Assembly: GCF_026151205.1 (NCBI RefSeq)
Contig: NC_087075.1
Location: 16,196,752 to 16,260,751, forward strand
Length of the DNA stretch: 64,000 nt
Source of the DNA: Bolinopsis microptera
Lineage: Eukaryota; Ctenophora; Tentaculata; Lobata; Bolinopsidae
Direction: 5' to 3'
In this document: piece after piece, positions 12,943 to 23,248 of the stretch
Numbering within the stretch: position 1 is the stretch's first letter
Layout of the letters: every line of letters begins with the position of its first letter
Notes under the pieces: generated by a model
Seen by the model: the letters and a program-made list of their open reading frames with translations, nothing else
What the model was told of the DNA's origin: nothing
The model's database searches: none
Translations under genes and position numbers: made by a program

Positions 12943-14118
12943 AACAGACCCTGCAGGTGGCGAACAGTTCACCCTGTTAAACTCTGATTAAGTTGTCCAT
13001 CATTTATATTTAATTATCAAACCAGTCCCACGCTGCTTTTCAAAATAATATTTCGTTTGAAGTTACCATGGCGAAAGTAAACTAAACAAAATTTTGAAAA
13101 TATCTTATCTCATAAATATACGCAACGGTAATGCTAATGGCATATCATGCGTCTCTGAACTCATCTGATTTTCTGTATATAATAGGTATGGTATTTCTAT
13201 TGATGCTCATAAGGGCATATATGCGTATCCGCTCTATTGAATTAGCGATCCATAAATCATGATCCCAGAGATAAATGGGCGGGAGCCAAGGCAACCAAAC
13301 AAAAATATTCCCCTCGTTTTGGGATTGCACCATGACAACAAACAAGCAGCTTTGCAGCGGACCAACTACATAAGTGATGGATGTTGCTAGGGAATCTCAT
13401 TCGACTTTTATTATTAATGGCAGTTGGGACTCTCAGGAAATCCACTGCTATACTAAACTGCTGTATTACTAGTGTGTAGGCTTGGTTTTAGTAAATCAGT
13501 ATTTATTTTGAGAGGATCTATAATACTATTCAACGTAAAGTTGAATAAGCTTCTTGGAGGAGTGCATTTGATCGGTTAATTTTTGCTAGGTTTTAATCGT
13601 AGTTATTTTCCAAAAAACTCAAGCAGTACAGCAAGCTATCCGAAAATTTAACTCAAATCAGTCATGTTGTCATGGTGATGGTGCAATCTCAAATCAGTCC
13701 ATTGTTTTTGTAGTATTAAATCATGTTTACACTTATATTATATTTACTGGGCGGCGCTCAGCCTGTCATTCCGCCGAATCTTTATTGAACATAATTGATA
13801 ATAGCCTAGGATCCCCAGGTAAATATTTTATATTATTACAGAGATTGCAAGACTTGTGTCCAAATTTGAATTTTCATTTTATAAATGAGCAGATTGGTTT
13901 CGATCGGTTTAAAGATGCTTGGCTGTAGGTCTTAAATTTTAGTTTTTCGAACCACCCCTCCTTTAAGTAGACTTACGTTATATTTTTACGGTCCCATACG
14001 CGAATTTAATAGTTTTCCTACTAATTGCTATTATATTCTTAGTTAAATACTATTCAGTATAACTATAACTTGAATACGATCTGATTCACACTCATTTGAA
14101 TTAACCCACACTTCCGTT
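12943..14118. other. Intergenic sequence upstream of tetraspan gene A
   Basis: No gene recognised. It holds one copy of the dispersed palindrome motif at 13745-13822. Minus-strand reading frames at 13145-13445 are short and have no support. Confidence 0.5.
13745..13822 (+). repeat. Dispersed ~80-bp palindrome motif, copy 1
   Basis: The 5' block is TACTGGGCGGCGCTCAGCCT followed by GTCATTCCGCCGAATC. An AT-rich spacer follows, then a 3' block GCCTAGGATCCCCAGGTAA. Related copies are at 11223-11300 (degraded), 16631-16660 (reverse, 5' block only), 30759-30831, 50817-50894 and 63421-63499. GGCGG in the 5' part can pair with CCGCC, and the 3' block is a near-perfect inverted repeat. It could be a short SINE, a MITE end or a structured RNA gene; I cannot tell which. 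Confidence 0.7.
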
Positions 14119-14126
14119 CTTCAAGA

Positions 14127-14199
14127 CAAGGTTGTTAAATACGTCAAATTTTCGTGAAATAATACGTATTCGTATTCCAATACGTATTTAACAACCTTG
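14127..14199. mobile_element. 73-bp hAT-like MITE upstream of tetraspan gene A
   Basis: Terminal inverted repeats CAAGGTTGTTAAATACGT and its complement bound the element. An exact 8-bp TSD, CTTCAAGA, lies at 14119-14126 and 14200-14207. The paralogous gene B has the undisrupted site (TTTTTCAAGACGAATCA, about 17164-17180), so the insertion postdates the A/B duplication. The 8-bp duplication and CA start fit the hAT superfamily. It ends 24 bp before the start codon, in the presumed 5' UTR or core promoter. Confidence 0.9.
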
Positions 14200-14223
14200 C
14201 TTCAAGACGAACCACAACCAACA

Positions 14224-15412
14224 ATGGCTGACATGTTGAGAATATTTGGCTGGCTGATGGCCGGGGGTGGAGCTCTAGCGCATCTCATTATTATTTGTCT
14301 TGGTTTCTCCACGGACTGGGGGCTTATCATGGTGAGTGGGACTTTTTCTATCTAACTTTTAGTAAAAAGAGTAAAAGTTTTATAAAATCCAGGGTTTGAA
14401 GCCACAGCTAATTTGTTGTTATAGCTTTCGCCGGAGAACTAATGGAAATTACATTGAACATACGGCATGCCAAATAATAGAGTAATAGCTCTGTCCTAGT
14501 TTTAAAACTAATCAGATATGTCTTTACCAGTAAGGAATTAATTTACATTTAAAGTAAATTTTTCAGATTTTGATGGCGATGCTATCAGGTGGCCTTTGCT
14601 GGATCATACGATCGGTAGAACTTCTGAACAACCATGGTTAGTACACTGTGATTCGATACTAAAACATAACTTTTACTGGTTAATCGGTCCGCATTTTCTT
14701 CGCACGATTTTCAGAATATTCCGACTTGTTTATCTTATTATAATGTTTTTTGGCAAAACGTTAGTTGATAAGCAAGTTAAGACATAATCGTAAGAACATG
14801 TATCACTGTCACTGTTAAATACTGACGAGTACAATTTCAGGGACAATCAACATGAGCTTCTTCAGTGACAGTGAGTAATATATCAATTCAACAATCATCC
14901 TAACTGGATGTCCTGTTTCAGTTTAAAGATTTGCCTTCTCTTTACAACACTTTCTTGATTTGTCTTATTGGGATGTCTTTTGATTTGCACCAACAAAATA
15001 ATGATATAACAGAAATTAGAAATCTAATCTAAAAATACGTTTACTTTCAGAGAGACAATTGGTCGCCATTGTTATCATGCTCACCGGAGGAGGAGGATGT
15101 GAGTTTATTCAAGCTAGTTTTTTATTACAAATGGAAAATGGCGAATATTTTAACTCCCTAAGTGGAATTCACAACCCCTTATAAACTACCAAACCCATTA
15201 CAAACTCCCCCACAGTTTTGTTCGGAGTATGTGGTCTAGCCCGGTATATCCAGCTCGTGGAACTTGTCATCACTTTATCTGGGGGGGACATAGGGTGGCT
15301 GAACTCAGCCTTCGGAGGACAATTTATATGTGCTATCATCGGGGTGGCAGCTACAGGTATCAATAGTCTCATCGCTATTGTGCAGATGAAGAAGAGTGAG
15401 CAGGTCGAGTAG
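14224..15412 (+). CDS. Tetraspan membrane protein A (unrecognised family)
   Basis: Five exons join into a 150-aa protein: 14224-14331, 14567-14636, 14841-14870, 15051-15098 and 15216-15412, all bounded by GT-AG. Intron phases are 0, 1, 1, 1. The start is the ATG opening MADMLRIFGWLMAGGG; the matching point in paralogue B supports this exon. Four hydrophobic segments are visible: about residues 10-29, 35-52, 72-95 and 118-142. The TM1-TM2 and TM2-TM3 links are short, and a larger loop (LVITLSGGDIGWLNSAFGG) joins TM3 to TM4. The C-terminus is short and basic/acidic (QMKKSEQVE). This topology is like MARVEL or other four-TM proteins, but no claudin W-GLW-C-C signature is present and I do not recognise the family. 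Gene B, 1.8 kb downstream, is a tandem duplicate whose introns are also similar. Function is unknown. Confidence 0.85.
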
Positions 15413-15535
15413 GGACCTTATTTGGTCATGTTACCATGGTTACACACGGGACATTGTTAAGTTGTTACTTTTTATAAGATTGTGCACCTCTGGTCAGTAA
15501 ATCCAGAGAAATGTGTTCGTTAGAAATTATTGTTT

Positions 15536-15541
15536 AATAAA
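15536..15541 (+). terminator. Polyadenylation signal AATAAA of gene A
   Basis: AATAAA lies 124 bp after the stop codon of gene A, in a 3' region also partly conserved behind gene B. A second AATAAA-like site is at about 15637. Confidence 0.6.
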
Positions 15542-15565
15542 CAGATGCGCGAGAAATGTTTTTAG

Positions 15566-15720
15566 TTGCAGTTTAAACTTTAAGATTTATGTTTCTTGTA
15601 CAGCATTGTAGATTTGGTTTAGTTTTTATTTGAATGTAAATAAATCTTGCAGTTTAAGATTTATGTTTCTTGTACAGTATGTAGATTTGGTTTAGTTTTT
15701 ATTTGAATGTAAATATGAAA
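15566..15720. repeat. ~79-bp tandem duplication in the 3' region of gene A
   Basis: Two adjacent copies contain AAGATTTATGTTTCTTGTAC and GATTTGGTTTAGTTTTTATT. Gene B has a single, diverged copy at about 18567-18629. Confidence 0.8.
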
Positions 15721-15837
15721 TGTAAGTTTTGCTATTTTAGCGCGAGTTTATAATTTGATAGATAACAATGTATTATACATATCGCATAATGCATATACAT
15801 ACATATAATAATAATATATTTTACAATTTTTCGATAA

Positions 15838-15990
15838 CCCAATGCTGAATTGATTTGAAACTTTTACAAAATAATACAGAAATATACAACATGGAAACTG
15901 AAATAAAATCAAATGGCGAGAATGTTAAGGCCGGTAAAATGCTCGGACTGGTTAGGGCAGGCACAAGTAAAGCAGAATTCAATTACACAA
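15838..15990. repeat. Left copy of a duplicated intergenic block (other copy 19433-19590)
   Basis: The stretch containing AATACAGAAATATACAACAT and AATAAAATCAAATGGCGAGA recurs at 19433-19590 behind gene B. The tandem duplication that produced A and B therefore extended well past the 3' UTR. A 62-codon frame starting at 15855 is not preserved in the second copy. Confidence 0.75.
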
Positions 15991-16301
15991 TAATCACCAT
16001 CAAAGACATGGCGTCCAACTTCTGCGATGGGCCGTGGAACTAGACCAGTTCGCTCAAAAACACTGCGACTTTCTGGGTCTAAACTCGTTGTTTCAGCATA
16101 AGAAGGGCAGTGTTAACGGAGACAATTTGTTCTGTGTGTTGGGTTTGAAACCGGAGGGAACTGGAAGCAGGGTTGGGAACTCGTGGTATAACGAAATTGA
16201 TAAAAAAGGGAGAACCCTGGAACATTTTACTGTTATTATTATTATTATATTTTTCGTTTGGAAAATTGAAAATATAATAATCTGAATTTGAATCTACCAT
16301 C

Positions 16302-16448
16302 ATGTCTGGACCATTAAGTTCTAAAAATGATCATCATAAAGATCCTGCCATATGGGCATCTGATATGGCTCATCTATCCACATCAAGAAAGACGGCGGAT
16401 CGGCAGATAATTTGTAAGGAAATTTTGTGTCAAAGAGAAAATTTTTAG
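16302..16448 (+). CDS. Possible small ORF, 48 aa, function unknown
   Basis: An ATG in context ACCATCATG opens a hydrophilic 48-residue frame that includes DPAIWASDMAHLSTSRKTAD. It could be a short peptide, a first exon, or chance. No partner exon or homologous copy was found, and I do not recognise it. Confidence 0.2.
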   Translation: MSGPLSSKNDHHKDPAIWASDMAHLSTSRKTADRQIICKEILCQRENF

Positions 16449-16630
16449 ATGACTTGTAAATTTTTATTTTTTAAAGCATAAAATAATTACTATCTGCGAG
16501 GAAATTTAAAAGTTTTTGAATGTGGGCAGCTCATCTAATAAATCCAGGTTGTCTCGAAAAACACAGAGACGCTCGGCTGCCGTGATGACGATTCCTAACA
16601 TAATCCATATCATAAACATGAAGATATAGC

Positions 16631-16660
16631 GGAGTGACAGAGCTGAGCGCCGCCCAGTAA
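16631..16660 (-). repeat. Dispersed palindrome motif, partial reverse copy
   Basis: On the minus strand it reads TTACTGGGCGGCGCTCAGCT followed by CTGTCACTCCGC, the 5' block only. The palindromic 3' block is absent. Confidence 0.55.
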
Positions 16661-17182
16661 ATTCCAAATTAATAGATGTGGATACTGGTGGGGAGGTCAT
16701 AATTAATATGGGATTTGATTATCATATTTTGTGAAAATCGATTTTATTTCTATGCAATCTTATGCTCATTGCTAACAGTAACACAAGTTTGAAGCTGACA
16801 CAGATCTGTGCATAATCAGTAATAGTAATACTAACTCGAAATAAAGTGCAAAATATTTGCATGTCTGCCATACATAATGCGATCCGTCATCCGCGCATGA
16901 TGGAAATTAACGATTTTCTTGACCAGTTTACAGTTTCGCGCCGCGCACCAACAACAACTCAATCCAGAATATTGTGTAAAAACTCTTCAAAAATAACTTG
17001 CAAAGGAAGCAACTAAGCGACATTTGTGCCGATGCTGTACGTGCGCCGATGCAAGCTGCCATAAACAAAAACACCTCGTTCACTTGACATACGTTGCATG
17101 CCACTTTTCACTTACTCTTGACCTTGTACTTGAATCTTTTGTGCCTATTGATCGTCATTTCTGTTTTTCAAGACGAATCATA

Positions 17183-18472
17183 ATGTCGATCAGTATCAGA
17201 ATATGTGGACAGGGGTTTTTTCTCCATGATAAGTTGAGAAAATTGGGCTGGCTGATGGCCGGGGATGGGGCTGTATCGTATTTCGCTAATATCTCTATCG
17301 GTTTCACTACCGCGGACTTGGCACCTATTATGGTGAGTGGGATTTTTGGCTCGTATAAAATTCTTTTGAAGACACAGCTTATCTTTTTGTTATATCTTTC
17401 AGCTGAGTACTAATGGAAATGACATTGACCATACGGCATGTCAAATGATAGCTCTGCCCTTGCTTTTAAAACTAATTAGCTGAGTTTTTCCCATCTAGTC
17501 ATTAATTTAGATTTAAAGTAAATTTTTCAGATGTTGATGGCGGCGCTGTCATGTGCACTTTGCTTTATCATACGATCGTTAGAACTTCTTCATAAACATG
17601 GTTAGTTAACTGTGATTCGATAATAAAACATAATTTATTCTAACTAACTAATTAACTTTTATATAGTTAATTGGTCTGCATTTTCTTCACATGATTTTCA
17701 GAATACTCCAAATTTTGGACCTTAAGTTCTTATACAAGAAAAGCAGTCTAAACCAGTAAGAATGATGGTATAATTTAGTCCAATTAATGTTCGTTCAAAT
17801 AAGGTCCGATAAGGTATGTAACACGTAATAAATACTTTGTACTGACGAGTACGATTTCAGGGAAGATCAAGTTCAGCCTTTTTAGTGACAGTGAGTAAGA
17901 TATCAATTCAACAATCATCCTAACTGGATGTCCTGTTCGAAGATTTGCCTTCTCTTCATAACACTTTCTTGATTTGTCTTATTGGGATGTCTTTTGATTT
18001 GTAACGAGAAAAAATAATTTAACATAAATTAGAAATCTAATCTAAAAATACGTTTACTTTCAGAGAGACAATTAGTCGCCATTGTTATCTTTCTCACCGG
18101 AGGTGGAGGATGTGAGTTTATTTATGCTATTTTGTCATTACAAAGGGAGAATTTTATTCCACAGACCTTTTGGGTCTGTATATTCATTCGTTTATTGTCT
18201 CTACTCAGAGGCCGGAATTCACAGCCTCTTATAAACAATAAACCCCCACAATTTCAGTTGTGTTCGGAGTATGTGGTCTAGTCCGGTACATCATTGTCCT
18301 TGAACCAATCTTCGCTAATCCATATTTATTTACTTTGTGGCAAAAAACAGATTCCGCACAACAATTCTATTGGGCTATCAACGGGGTGATAGCTACAGCT
18401 ATCAATACTGTCGTCGCTATTGTGCAGATCAAGAGGAGTGGCCAGGTACAGGTCGAGCAAGGACATGGTTAA
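17183..18472 (+). CDS. Tetraspan membrane protein B (paralogue of A)
   Basis: Five exons join into 170 aa: 17183-17332, 17531-17600, 17861-17890, 18064-18111 and 18258-18472. Intron phases are identical to gene A, and exons 2, 3 and 4 have the same lengths (70, 30 and 48 nt). The start codon was chosen because the upstream context (CAAGACGAATCATAATG) matches gene A. This gives a longer N-terminus than A (about 20 residues before LGWLMAGDGA). The open frame also continues upstream to 17024, so the start is less certain than the exons. Four hydrophobic segments fall as in A. The TM3-TM4 loop is longer (NPYLFTLWQKTDSAQQF), and the tail is QIKRSGQVQVEQGHG. Intron 3 is strongly similar to that of A, which indicates a recent tandem duplication. 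Function is unknown. Confidence 0.8.
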
Positions 18473-18859
18473 ATTGTTACTTTTTATAAGATTGTGCACT
18501 TCTGATCAGTAAATCCAGAGAAATGTAATGTTTTCGTTAGAAACTTTGCGTTAGAAATGATTTTTGTAGCAGTTTAAGTGTCTAGTACAGTATTTTAGTT
18601 TTGGTTTAGATTTTTATTTGAATGTAAATGTTTGCTATTTTAGCGCGAGTTTATAATTTGATAGATAACAATGTATTATATTATGTATAATAACAAACTG
18701 TATACACCATTTAAATATTCAAAACCCCACGAAGGAAATAAGACATCCTAATATGGTGATCACTATCAGTGCAGACCAAACAGCAAAATAGTTAAGATTT
18801 ATTCCTCCAAGCAACTCTGATTTGCTAATATCTTTAGCTTATTAAGCTCTTTCAAAGGG

Positions 18860-19380
18860 TTAAGTTTTAAACCTCTACGGGTCAAATCATTCACAATAAT
18901 CTTGGAGCGAGAAAAACATGGGTGAATTCTGTTTTATCTGTATTGATGAACATGTTGAACTCCTTGACGACTTCCTTGGCTATTGAGTATTGGGAGGATA
19001 GCTTCTAGCGATTCTTTCTCTACATTCATGAAATTACGGTCGTCAGAGTACGCTTACTCAAGTGGCATTCCTCCTTTGGATATAGGAGGGATGGGTATGT
19101 GTGGGGGAGACTCTACTAATCTCTGGCGAAATTCAATAAGAGCTCCTGCTAAGACAAGAGTGAAGAGCTTACCAGAAAGGCTATCACCCTGAAATGACCG
19201 GAGAAGGCTCTAAAACACTGCAGATAGTTATCCTTCCACTCTAACCTTGGGCATAGAGTTGGCTAAGAGGAGTCTTACCAGCCTGACATCGTCGTCTGTG
19301 GATCCAGCTTTGACAAGAAGATCTAAAATAGTCTGGTGTTTGATTGTATCGAACGCTCGAGAGTCGAGACATGTCTAATA
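18860..19380 (-). pseudogene. Non-LTR reverse transcriptase fragment, broken
   Basis: Read on the minus strand in pieces, this gives reverse-transcriptase palm motifs in order: SRAFDTIKHQTILDLL near 19365-19315, then QGDSLSGKLFTLVLAGAL near 19190-19140, then YSDDRNF at about 19030-19050 (the YxDD active-site box), then KEFNMFINTDKTEF further on. In-frame TAA codons lie between the first two motifs and just before YSDD, and there is at least one frameshift after it. It looks like a dead LINE copy inserted in the 3' flank of tetraspan gene B. The endonuclease and the ends are not visible. Confidence 0.8.
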
Positions 19381-19432
19381 GCTAATTAATAGATGGGTTG
19401 GGTATAGACATTGTCAATACCCAACCCATCTT

Positions 19433-19590
19433 GTTACAATCTTTCGATAAAGTCAACCGATGCTGATTTGATACTTTCAACAAATAATACAGAAATATAC
19501 AACATGGAAACTTTAATAAAATCAAATGGCGAGAAAGAATGTTTAGGCTGGGAAAATGCTCGGACTGATTGGGGAAGGCACAAGTAAACA
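19433..19590. repeat. Right copy of the duplicated intergenic block
   Basis: Counterpart of 15838-15990. Small indels destroy the reading frame seen in the left copy. Confidence 0.75.
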
Positions 19591-20138
19591 GGATTTGACT
19601 GTACTATATGATTGGGAAACCAGTTATATCCATGTTAGAGCAGACGTGCTCTGGACTTTTACTCTGGCCCCCAAGATCTTGTTACAATTTGTAAAATACC
19701 TTAGTTTGTATATTTATGGCGGGTAATACTAATATTATGGTGGGTAAAAATAATGGCGGGTAAAAATATGGCGGATTTTCCGAAAATTATTATGCCTTGT
19801 ACCCTGTCAGAACTCCAAAAATTTACTCGGCGGGTTTTATTATTGCGGGTAAAAATAAAAATATGTTGTAATTTCCGAAAAACCGATGAGCATCATTTAT
19901 TATTCCACATTTTATTGCTCCTTTGCTTTATTATATTTCTAGAAAGCCCGTGGTAACAGGGAGGAAGCTAGTAGTATTCTTTGAAATAAAATTGTAATCA
20001 CATACACATACAGAAATATTCATCCAACTGAAAATACAGCCGATTTAAATGTAAAACAATTTAAACACAAAGTAATTATCACAAAACTGATCAAAATGAC
20101 GTTAATTGCACGTGCGCGTTTCAACACCGTTACCATGG
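19591..20138. other. Intergenic sequence
   Basis: No gene. Phrases of the type ATGGCGGGTAAAAATA recur four or five times at 19716-19855 as an irregular short repeat. Confidence 0.5.
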
Positions 20139-20141
20139 TTA

Positions 20142-20657
20142 GGGGTCGTTCACATATTACGTAATCAGCCGAGGGGGGGGGGGGTTTCAAATGCTTACGG
20201 TTGATTACGGGGGGGGGGGGGGGGTTTTAGTCGTTGATTACGTAATCAAAATTTAAATTTTTTACCGATTTTCGAAATGCAATTTTCGTTTAGTAAGTGC
20301 TTTGCGATTATTTCATTCATTAATCCGTTGTGATAGCTTTTAATAAATAAATGGCTTAATATGAACATGTAATAGATCTATTACATGTTCATGTTAAGCC
20401 ATTACATGTTATCTATAGTAATAAAATTGAATTAGTAATAAAAATTAAATCAGTAATAAAATTAAATCAACGACAAAATTACATTGTAGGAGGGGGGTTG
20501 GGTCTTGATTACAAGGGGGGGGGGGGGGGGGGGGGGTGGGTCAAACCTTGATTACGTAATATAGGGGGGGGGGGTTCGGTCTTGATTACGGTTGATTACG
20601 GCGGGGGGGGGGGTAAAAATTGCCAAAATATTGATTACGTAATATGTGAACGACCCC
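20142..20657. mobile_element. PIF/Harbinger-like MITE
   Basis: Inverted ends GGGGTCGTTCACATATTACG and its complement, continuing to TAAT, bound 516 bp. TTA is duplicated at 20139-20141 and 20658-20660. A 3-bp TTA target duplication with GGGG-starting TIRs fits PIF/Harbinger. The interior has four poly-G tracts, each beside GTTGATTACG or GATTACGTAAT copies. Near the centre is a long palindrome (20351-20402) whose arms include ATGGCTTAATATGAACATGT. There is no ORF, so it is non-autonomous. Confidence 0.9.
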
Positions 20658-20660
20658 TTA

Positions 20661-21751
20661 CTTTGCAACTTTCTGTTTCTCATCTGAATTGCAAACAAAT
20701 CTTTAAGTTCATCTGCATGGCCTAGAAACTTTTCTCATATACATCTGATGACCCACCATAATATTTGATAACAATGATTATAAATTATTAATTACCTTAA
20801 ACTGTCTGAATCTTGAGCCATAATGAACGAGGGAAAGTCTGACATAAATCTTCAACTTTACCAAAAATTGAAGAGTTATCTTGGAAAGCAACGAGCAGAT
20901 TTCCTCCAAATTTCACTGCGCAGCCTTATTTGTCTATCTACTAAAGTACTCAAAATTTCAAGGATTCACGTCAATAACTTTGGTTGTATCCAGCAAAAAT
21001 AAACCCCTTTATTATTTTCCTTCATAAAATGAATTAGCAAATGATCATTTGTCCTGTCCCTTTACGAAAACAAGGCCCTTGTAGAATAGAATTACGCAGT
21101 AAATCAGACTTATGAGCTTTAAAACAATTGATGAAATTATTCAAGGTATGTATACATATAAATTCCTTCACGAGATCGGTTAGTTGTTCGGTACGAGAGT
21201 GTATTGTGTGATGTAATGTATATTGTATGTGGTGCTGAAACTAGTATTATCTGTAATAAATATACGTATAGTAACTCTGGGGCGTAAATTTGAAACGTAA
21301 ACTTGGGGCGTAAACTTTATTTTTCTTTTTTCAACTATTGAAATGGCAGTAACAATGCTGTACACATCAACTCTTTCCATTCTTACCATAAACTCATAAG
21401 TCATATCAGGGATTTTCAACCAGAAATAAACACCATGTTTTAGAGACATGCAAGTAGAAAATGAAATCAGAAATAAACTTAGATCGTAAATGATCATAGC
21501 TATTATAGACGGTCGTTAATTCAACACGAAATGGAATCTTCGTTTTAACTAGAAGGTACTTTCGGTCACGCTGAAGACGACTAACACATTTTTAAAAAAA
21601 CTCGTGCTATTATTACCACAAACTCTCGTATCACTTACATCTTTCAAGACTTCCCGTGTCTTGTTTTAGATTTTAGTCAGCATTTCATGTAAAACTTTTA
21701 AACTTGTAACTTGTAAACTTGTAAACTTGTAAACTTGTAAACTTTTAACCA
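20661..21751. other. Intergenic sequence left of the giant transposon
   Basis: No supported gene. A minus-strand frame of 105 codons at 21180-21497 has no recognisable features. TTGTAAAC is repeated in tandem at 21703-21742, immediately outside the transposon. Confidence 0.5.
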
Positions 21752-21759
21752 CATTTTGT
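21752..21759. repeat. Left 8-bp target-site duplication CATTTTGT
   Basis: An identical octamer occurs at 33024-33031, immediately outside the other end of the giant element. Confidence 0.9.
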
Positions 21760-22676
21760 GGCACTATCCGTCGCGGAGTAGAGTCCGCGGCGGAGCCGCC
21801 GGACTCCGAGCGGACTCCGAGCGGACTCCGAGCGGACTCCGAGCGGACTCCGGCGGTGCTCCGCCAAAATGTATTTACACTGGACTCGAGTACATTTTGG
21901 CGGACTCCGAGCGGAGCCGAGCGGACTTTAAAGTCCGCCGCGGACTCCGAGCGGCTCCGCGGCGGCTCGGCGGAGTGTCCGCCGCGGACTAAGCCACTAG
22001 GCGGACTCCGGTCCGCCGCGGACTCCGGCGGAGTGCTTGGCGGACTCCGCCGGACCTCTCCGCCAGACTTGAATCCGGCGGAGTCCGGCGGAGCTTGGAC
22101 TCCGCTCGGAGTCCGCCGGACTCCAACAGAGTCCACTGACTTCCGACCTCCGACTTCCGACCCTCGGCTAAATTTGTCACGTGACATACAACATAGCCAA
22201 TAGCATTTTGCGATATTGTGGTCAGATGAAAAGGTCGCTAGTGATAAACCTTAACCATTACCCTCACAATGTCAATAGTGTACAACTCTAGTCCTAACTT
22301 TGACCCTATAATGTATAAACGTTGACCCTAACCCTCCACCAAACCGCCAGCAGCGAAATATCAATGTCATTGACTGGTCACGTGACCAAAACAATTTTTG
22401 TCATATTATCTCATATAGGGAAGCGTTTTTAGTTTTACACTACACGTTGCATGTGGCGTCATTCGGCCGGATCCCAGCAAGCAAAAATACGTCGACCATC
22501 ACAGGACGACGCCAGCACTCTCTACGCTCGTCGAGCTCCGATCGTCCTGTGACGAAGTAAGGACGAAGCGAAGCCTGAGGTCCTCAGGTAACATCGACCA
22601 CCGATTGAAAATTCAGAGATTTTTTGACATAAAGGTCAAATGTAAAACTAAAATCTTGATGTTAATTGATTGACGA
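21760..22676 (+). repeat. Left TIR of the giant transposon
   Basis: The outer part (21760-22135) is very GC-rich and built from the 11-bp unit CGGACTCCGAG and variants such as GGCGGAGTCCG, in both orientations. The inner part is ordinary sequence and carries CACGTGAC E-boxes and the palindrome GCCTGAGGTCCTCAGGTAA (about 22575-22593). It matches the right TIR base for base over long stretches, with few differences. The left copy retains the site into which the 590-bp element inserted in the right copy (about 22247-22253, CTTAACC). Confidence 0.92.
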
Positions 22677-23160
22677 CGTTGGACGTGACGTCAATTTTTG
22701 AGCACAGCGCGAGCGCATGCGGAAAAGGACCGCGTAGCTAGTCAAGATCCCAGGAAAAGTTACCGGCCAGCGGGCGCGCCACCAATATGATAGTTTCGAT
22801 ACAGCTGAAGACACCGCGCGTGTCTGTCAAGTAATTAGCCATTACAATTCATGTTTAGATTGCGCGCGCATAGGAATTCTGTCAAGAATAGTTAAATTTG
22901 ACCACAAAATGCCATAAATATATTCACAATGATTGGATAATGATGGTAAAAATTTAATCTTTAAAAGAATTTTTGAATTTTTAGTTTTCGTTCAACAAAA
23001 CCGATTTTACAGTTCAAAAGCAGAATTTTCAACTTTTTAATAACAATCCCTTCACGCCGCGCCGATATGTGTTTCTGTACTAATTTGCGCTCTTATTTCG
23101 CGTTGGATACTTTTACCTATAGATATGTCATTCTATAATTAGGATTGTTTCTGGGGCTCG
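22677..23160. other. 5' region of the transposon gene
   Basis: Unique subterminal sequence between the TIR and the ORF. GAGCACAGCGCGAGCGCATGC at about 22699 has a noisy counterpart at about 1683, so it belongs to the element family. No ORF of note is present. Confidence 0.6.
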
Positions 23161-23165
23161 CTTGC

Positions 23166-23177
23166 AATATATATATT
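23166..23177 (+). promoter_or_regulatory. TATA-like box of the 1261-aa gene
   Basis: AATATATATATT lies about 75 bp before the start codon, at a plausible distance for a short 5' UTR. Called by position and composition only. Confidence 0.4.
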
Positions 23178-23248
23178 CAACATTTTCTTTCCTATTTCCG
23201 TACATTTTGTATTTTCCTCGTTCGTGGTAATTAGTTTTTATTAGCACA

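Noticed and set aside
16506..16700. 64-codon minus-strand frame with a hydrophobic segment
   Set aside because: Its first third is the reverse copy of the dispersed palindrome motif. No homologous copy or exon signal supports coding.
21666..22203. 115-173-codon frames over the left TIR (and 191 codons at 32496-33071)
   Set aside because: They are translations of the GC-rich 11-bp repeat in several frames (ADSERTPSG-type). The same peptide appears on the opposite strand of the other TIR.
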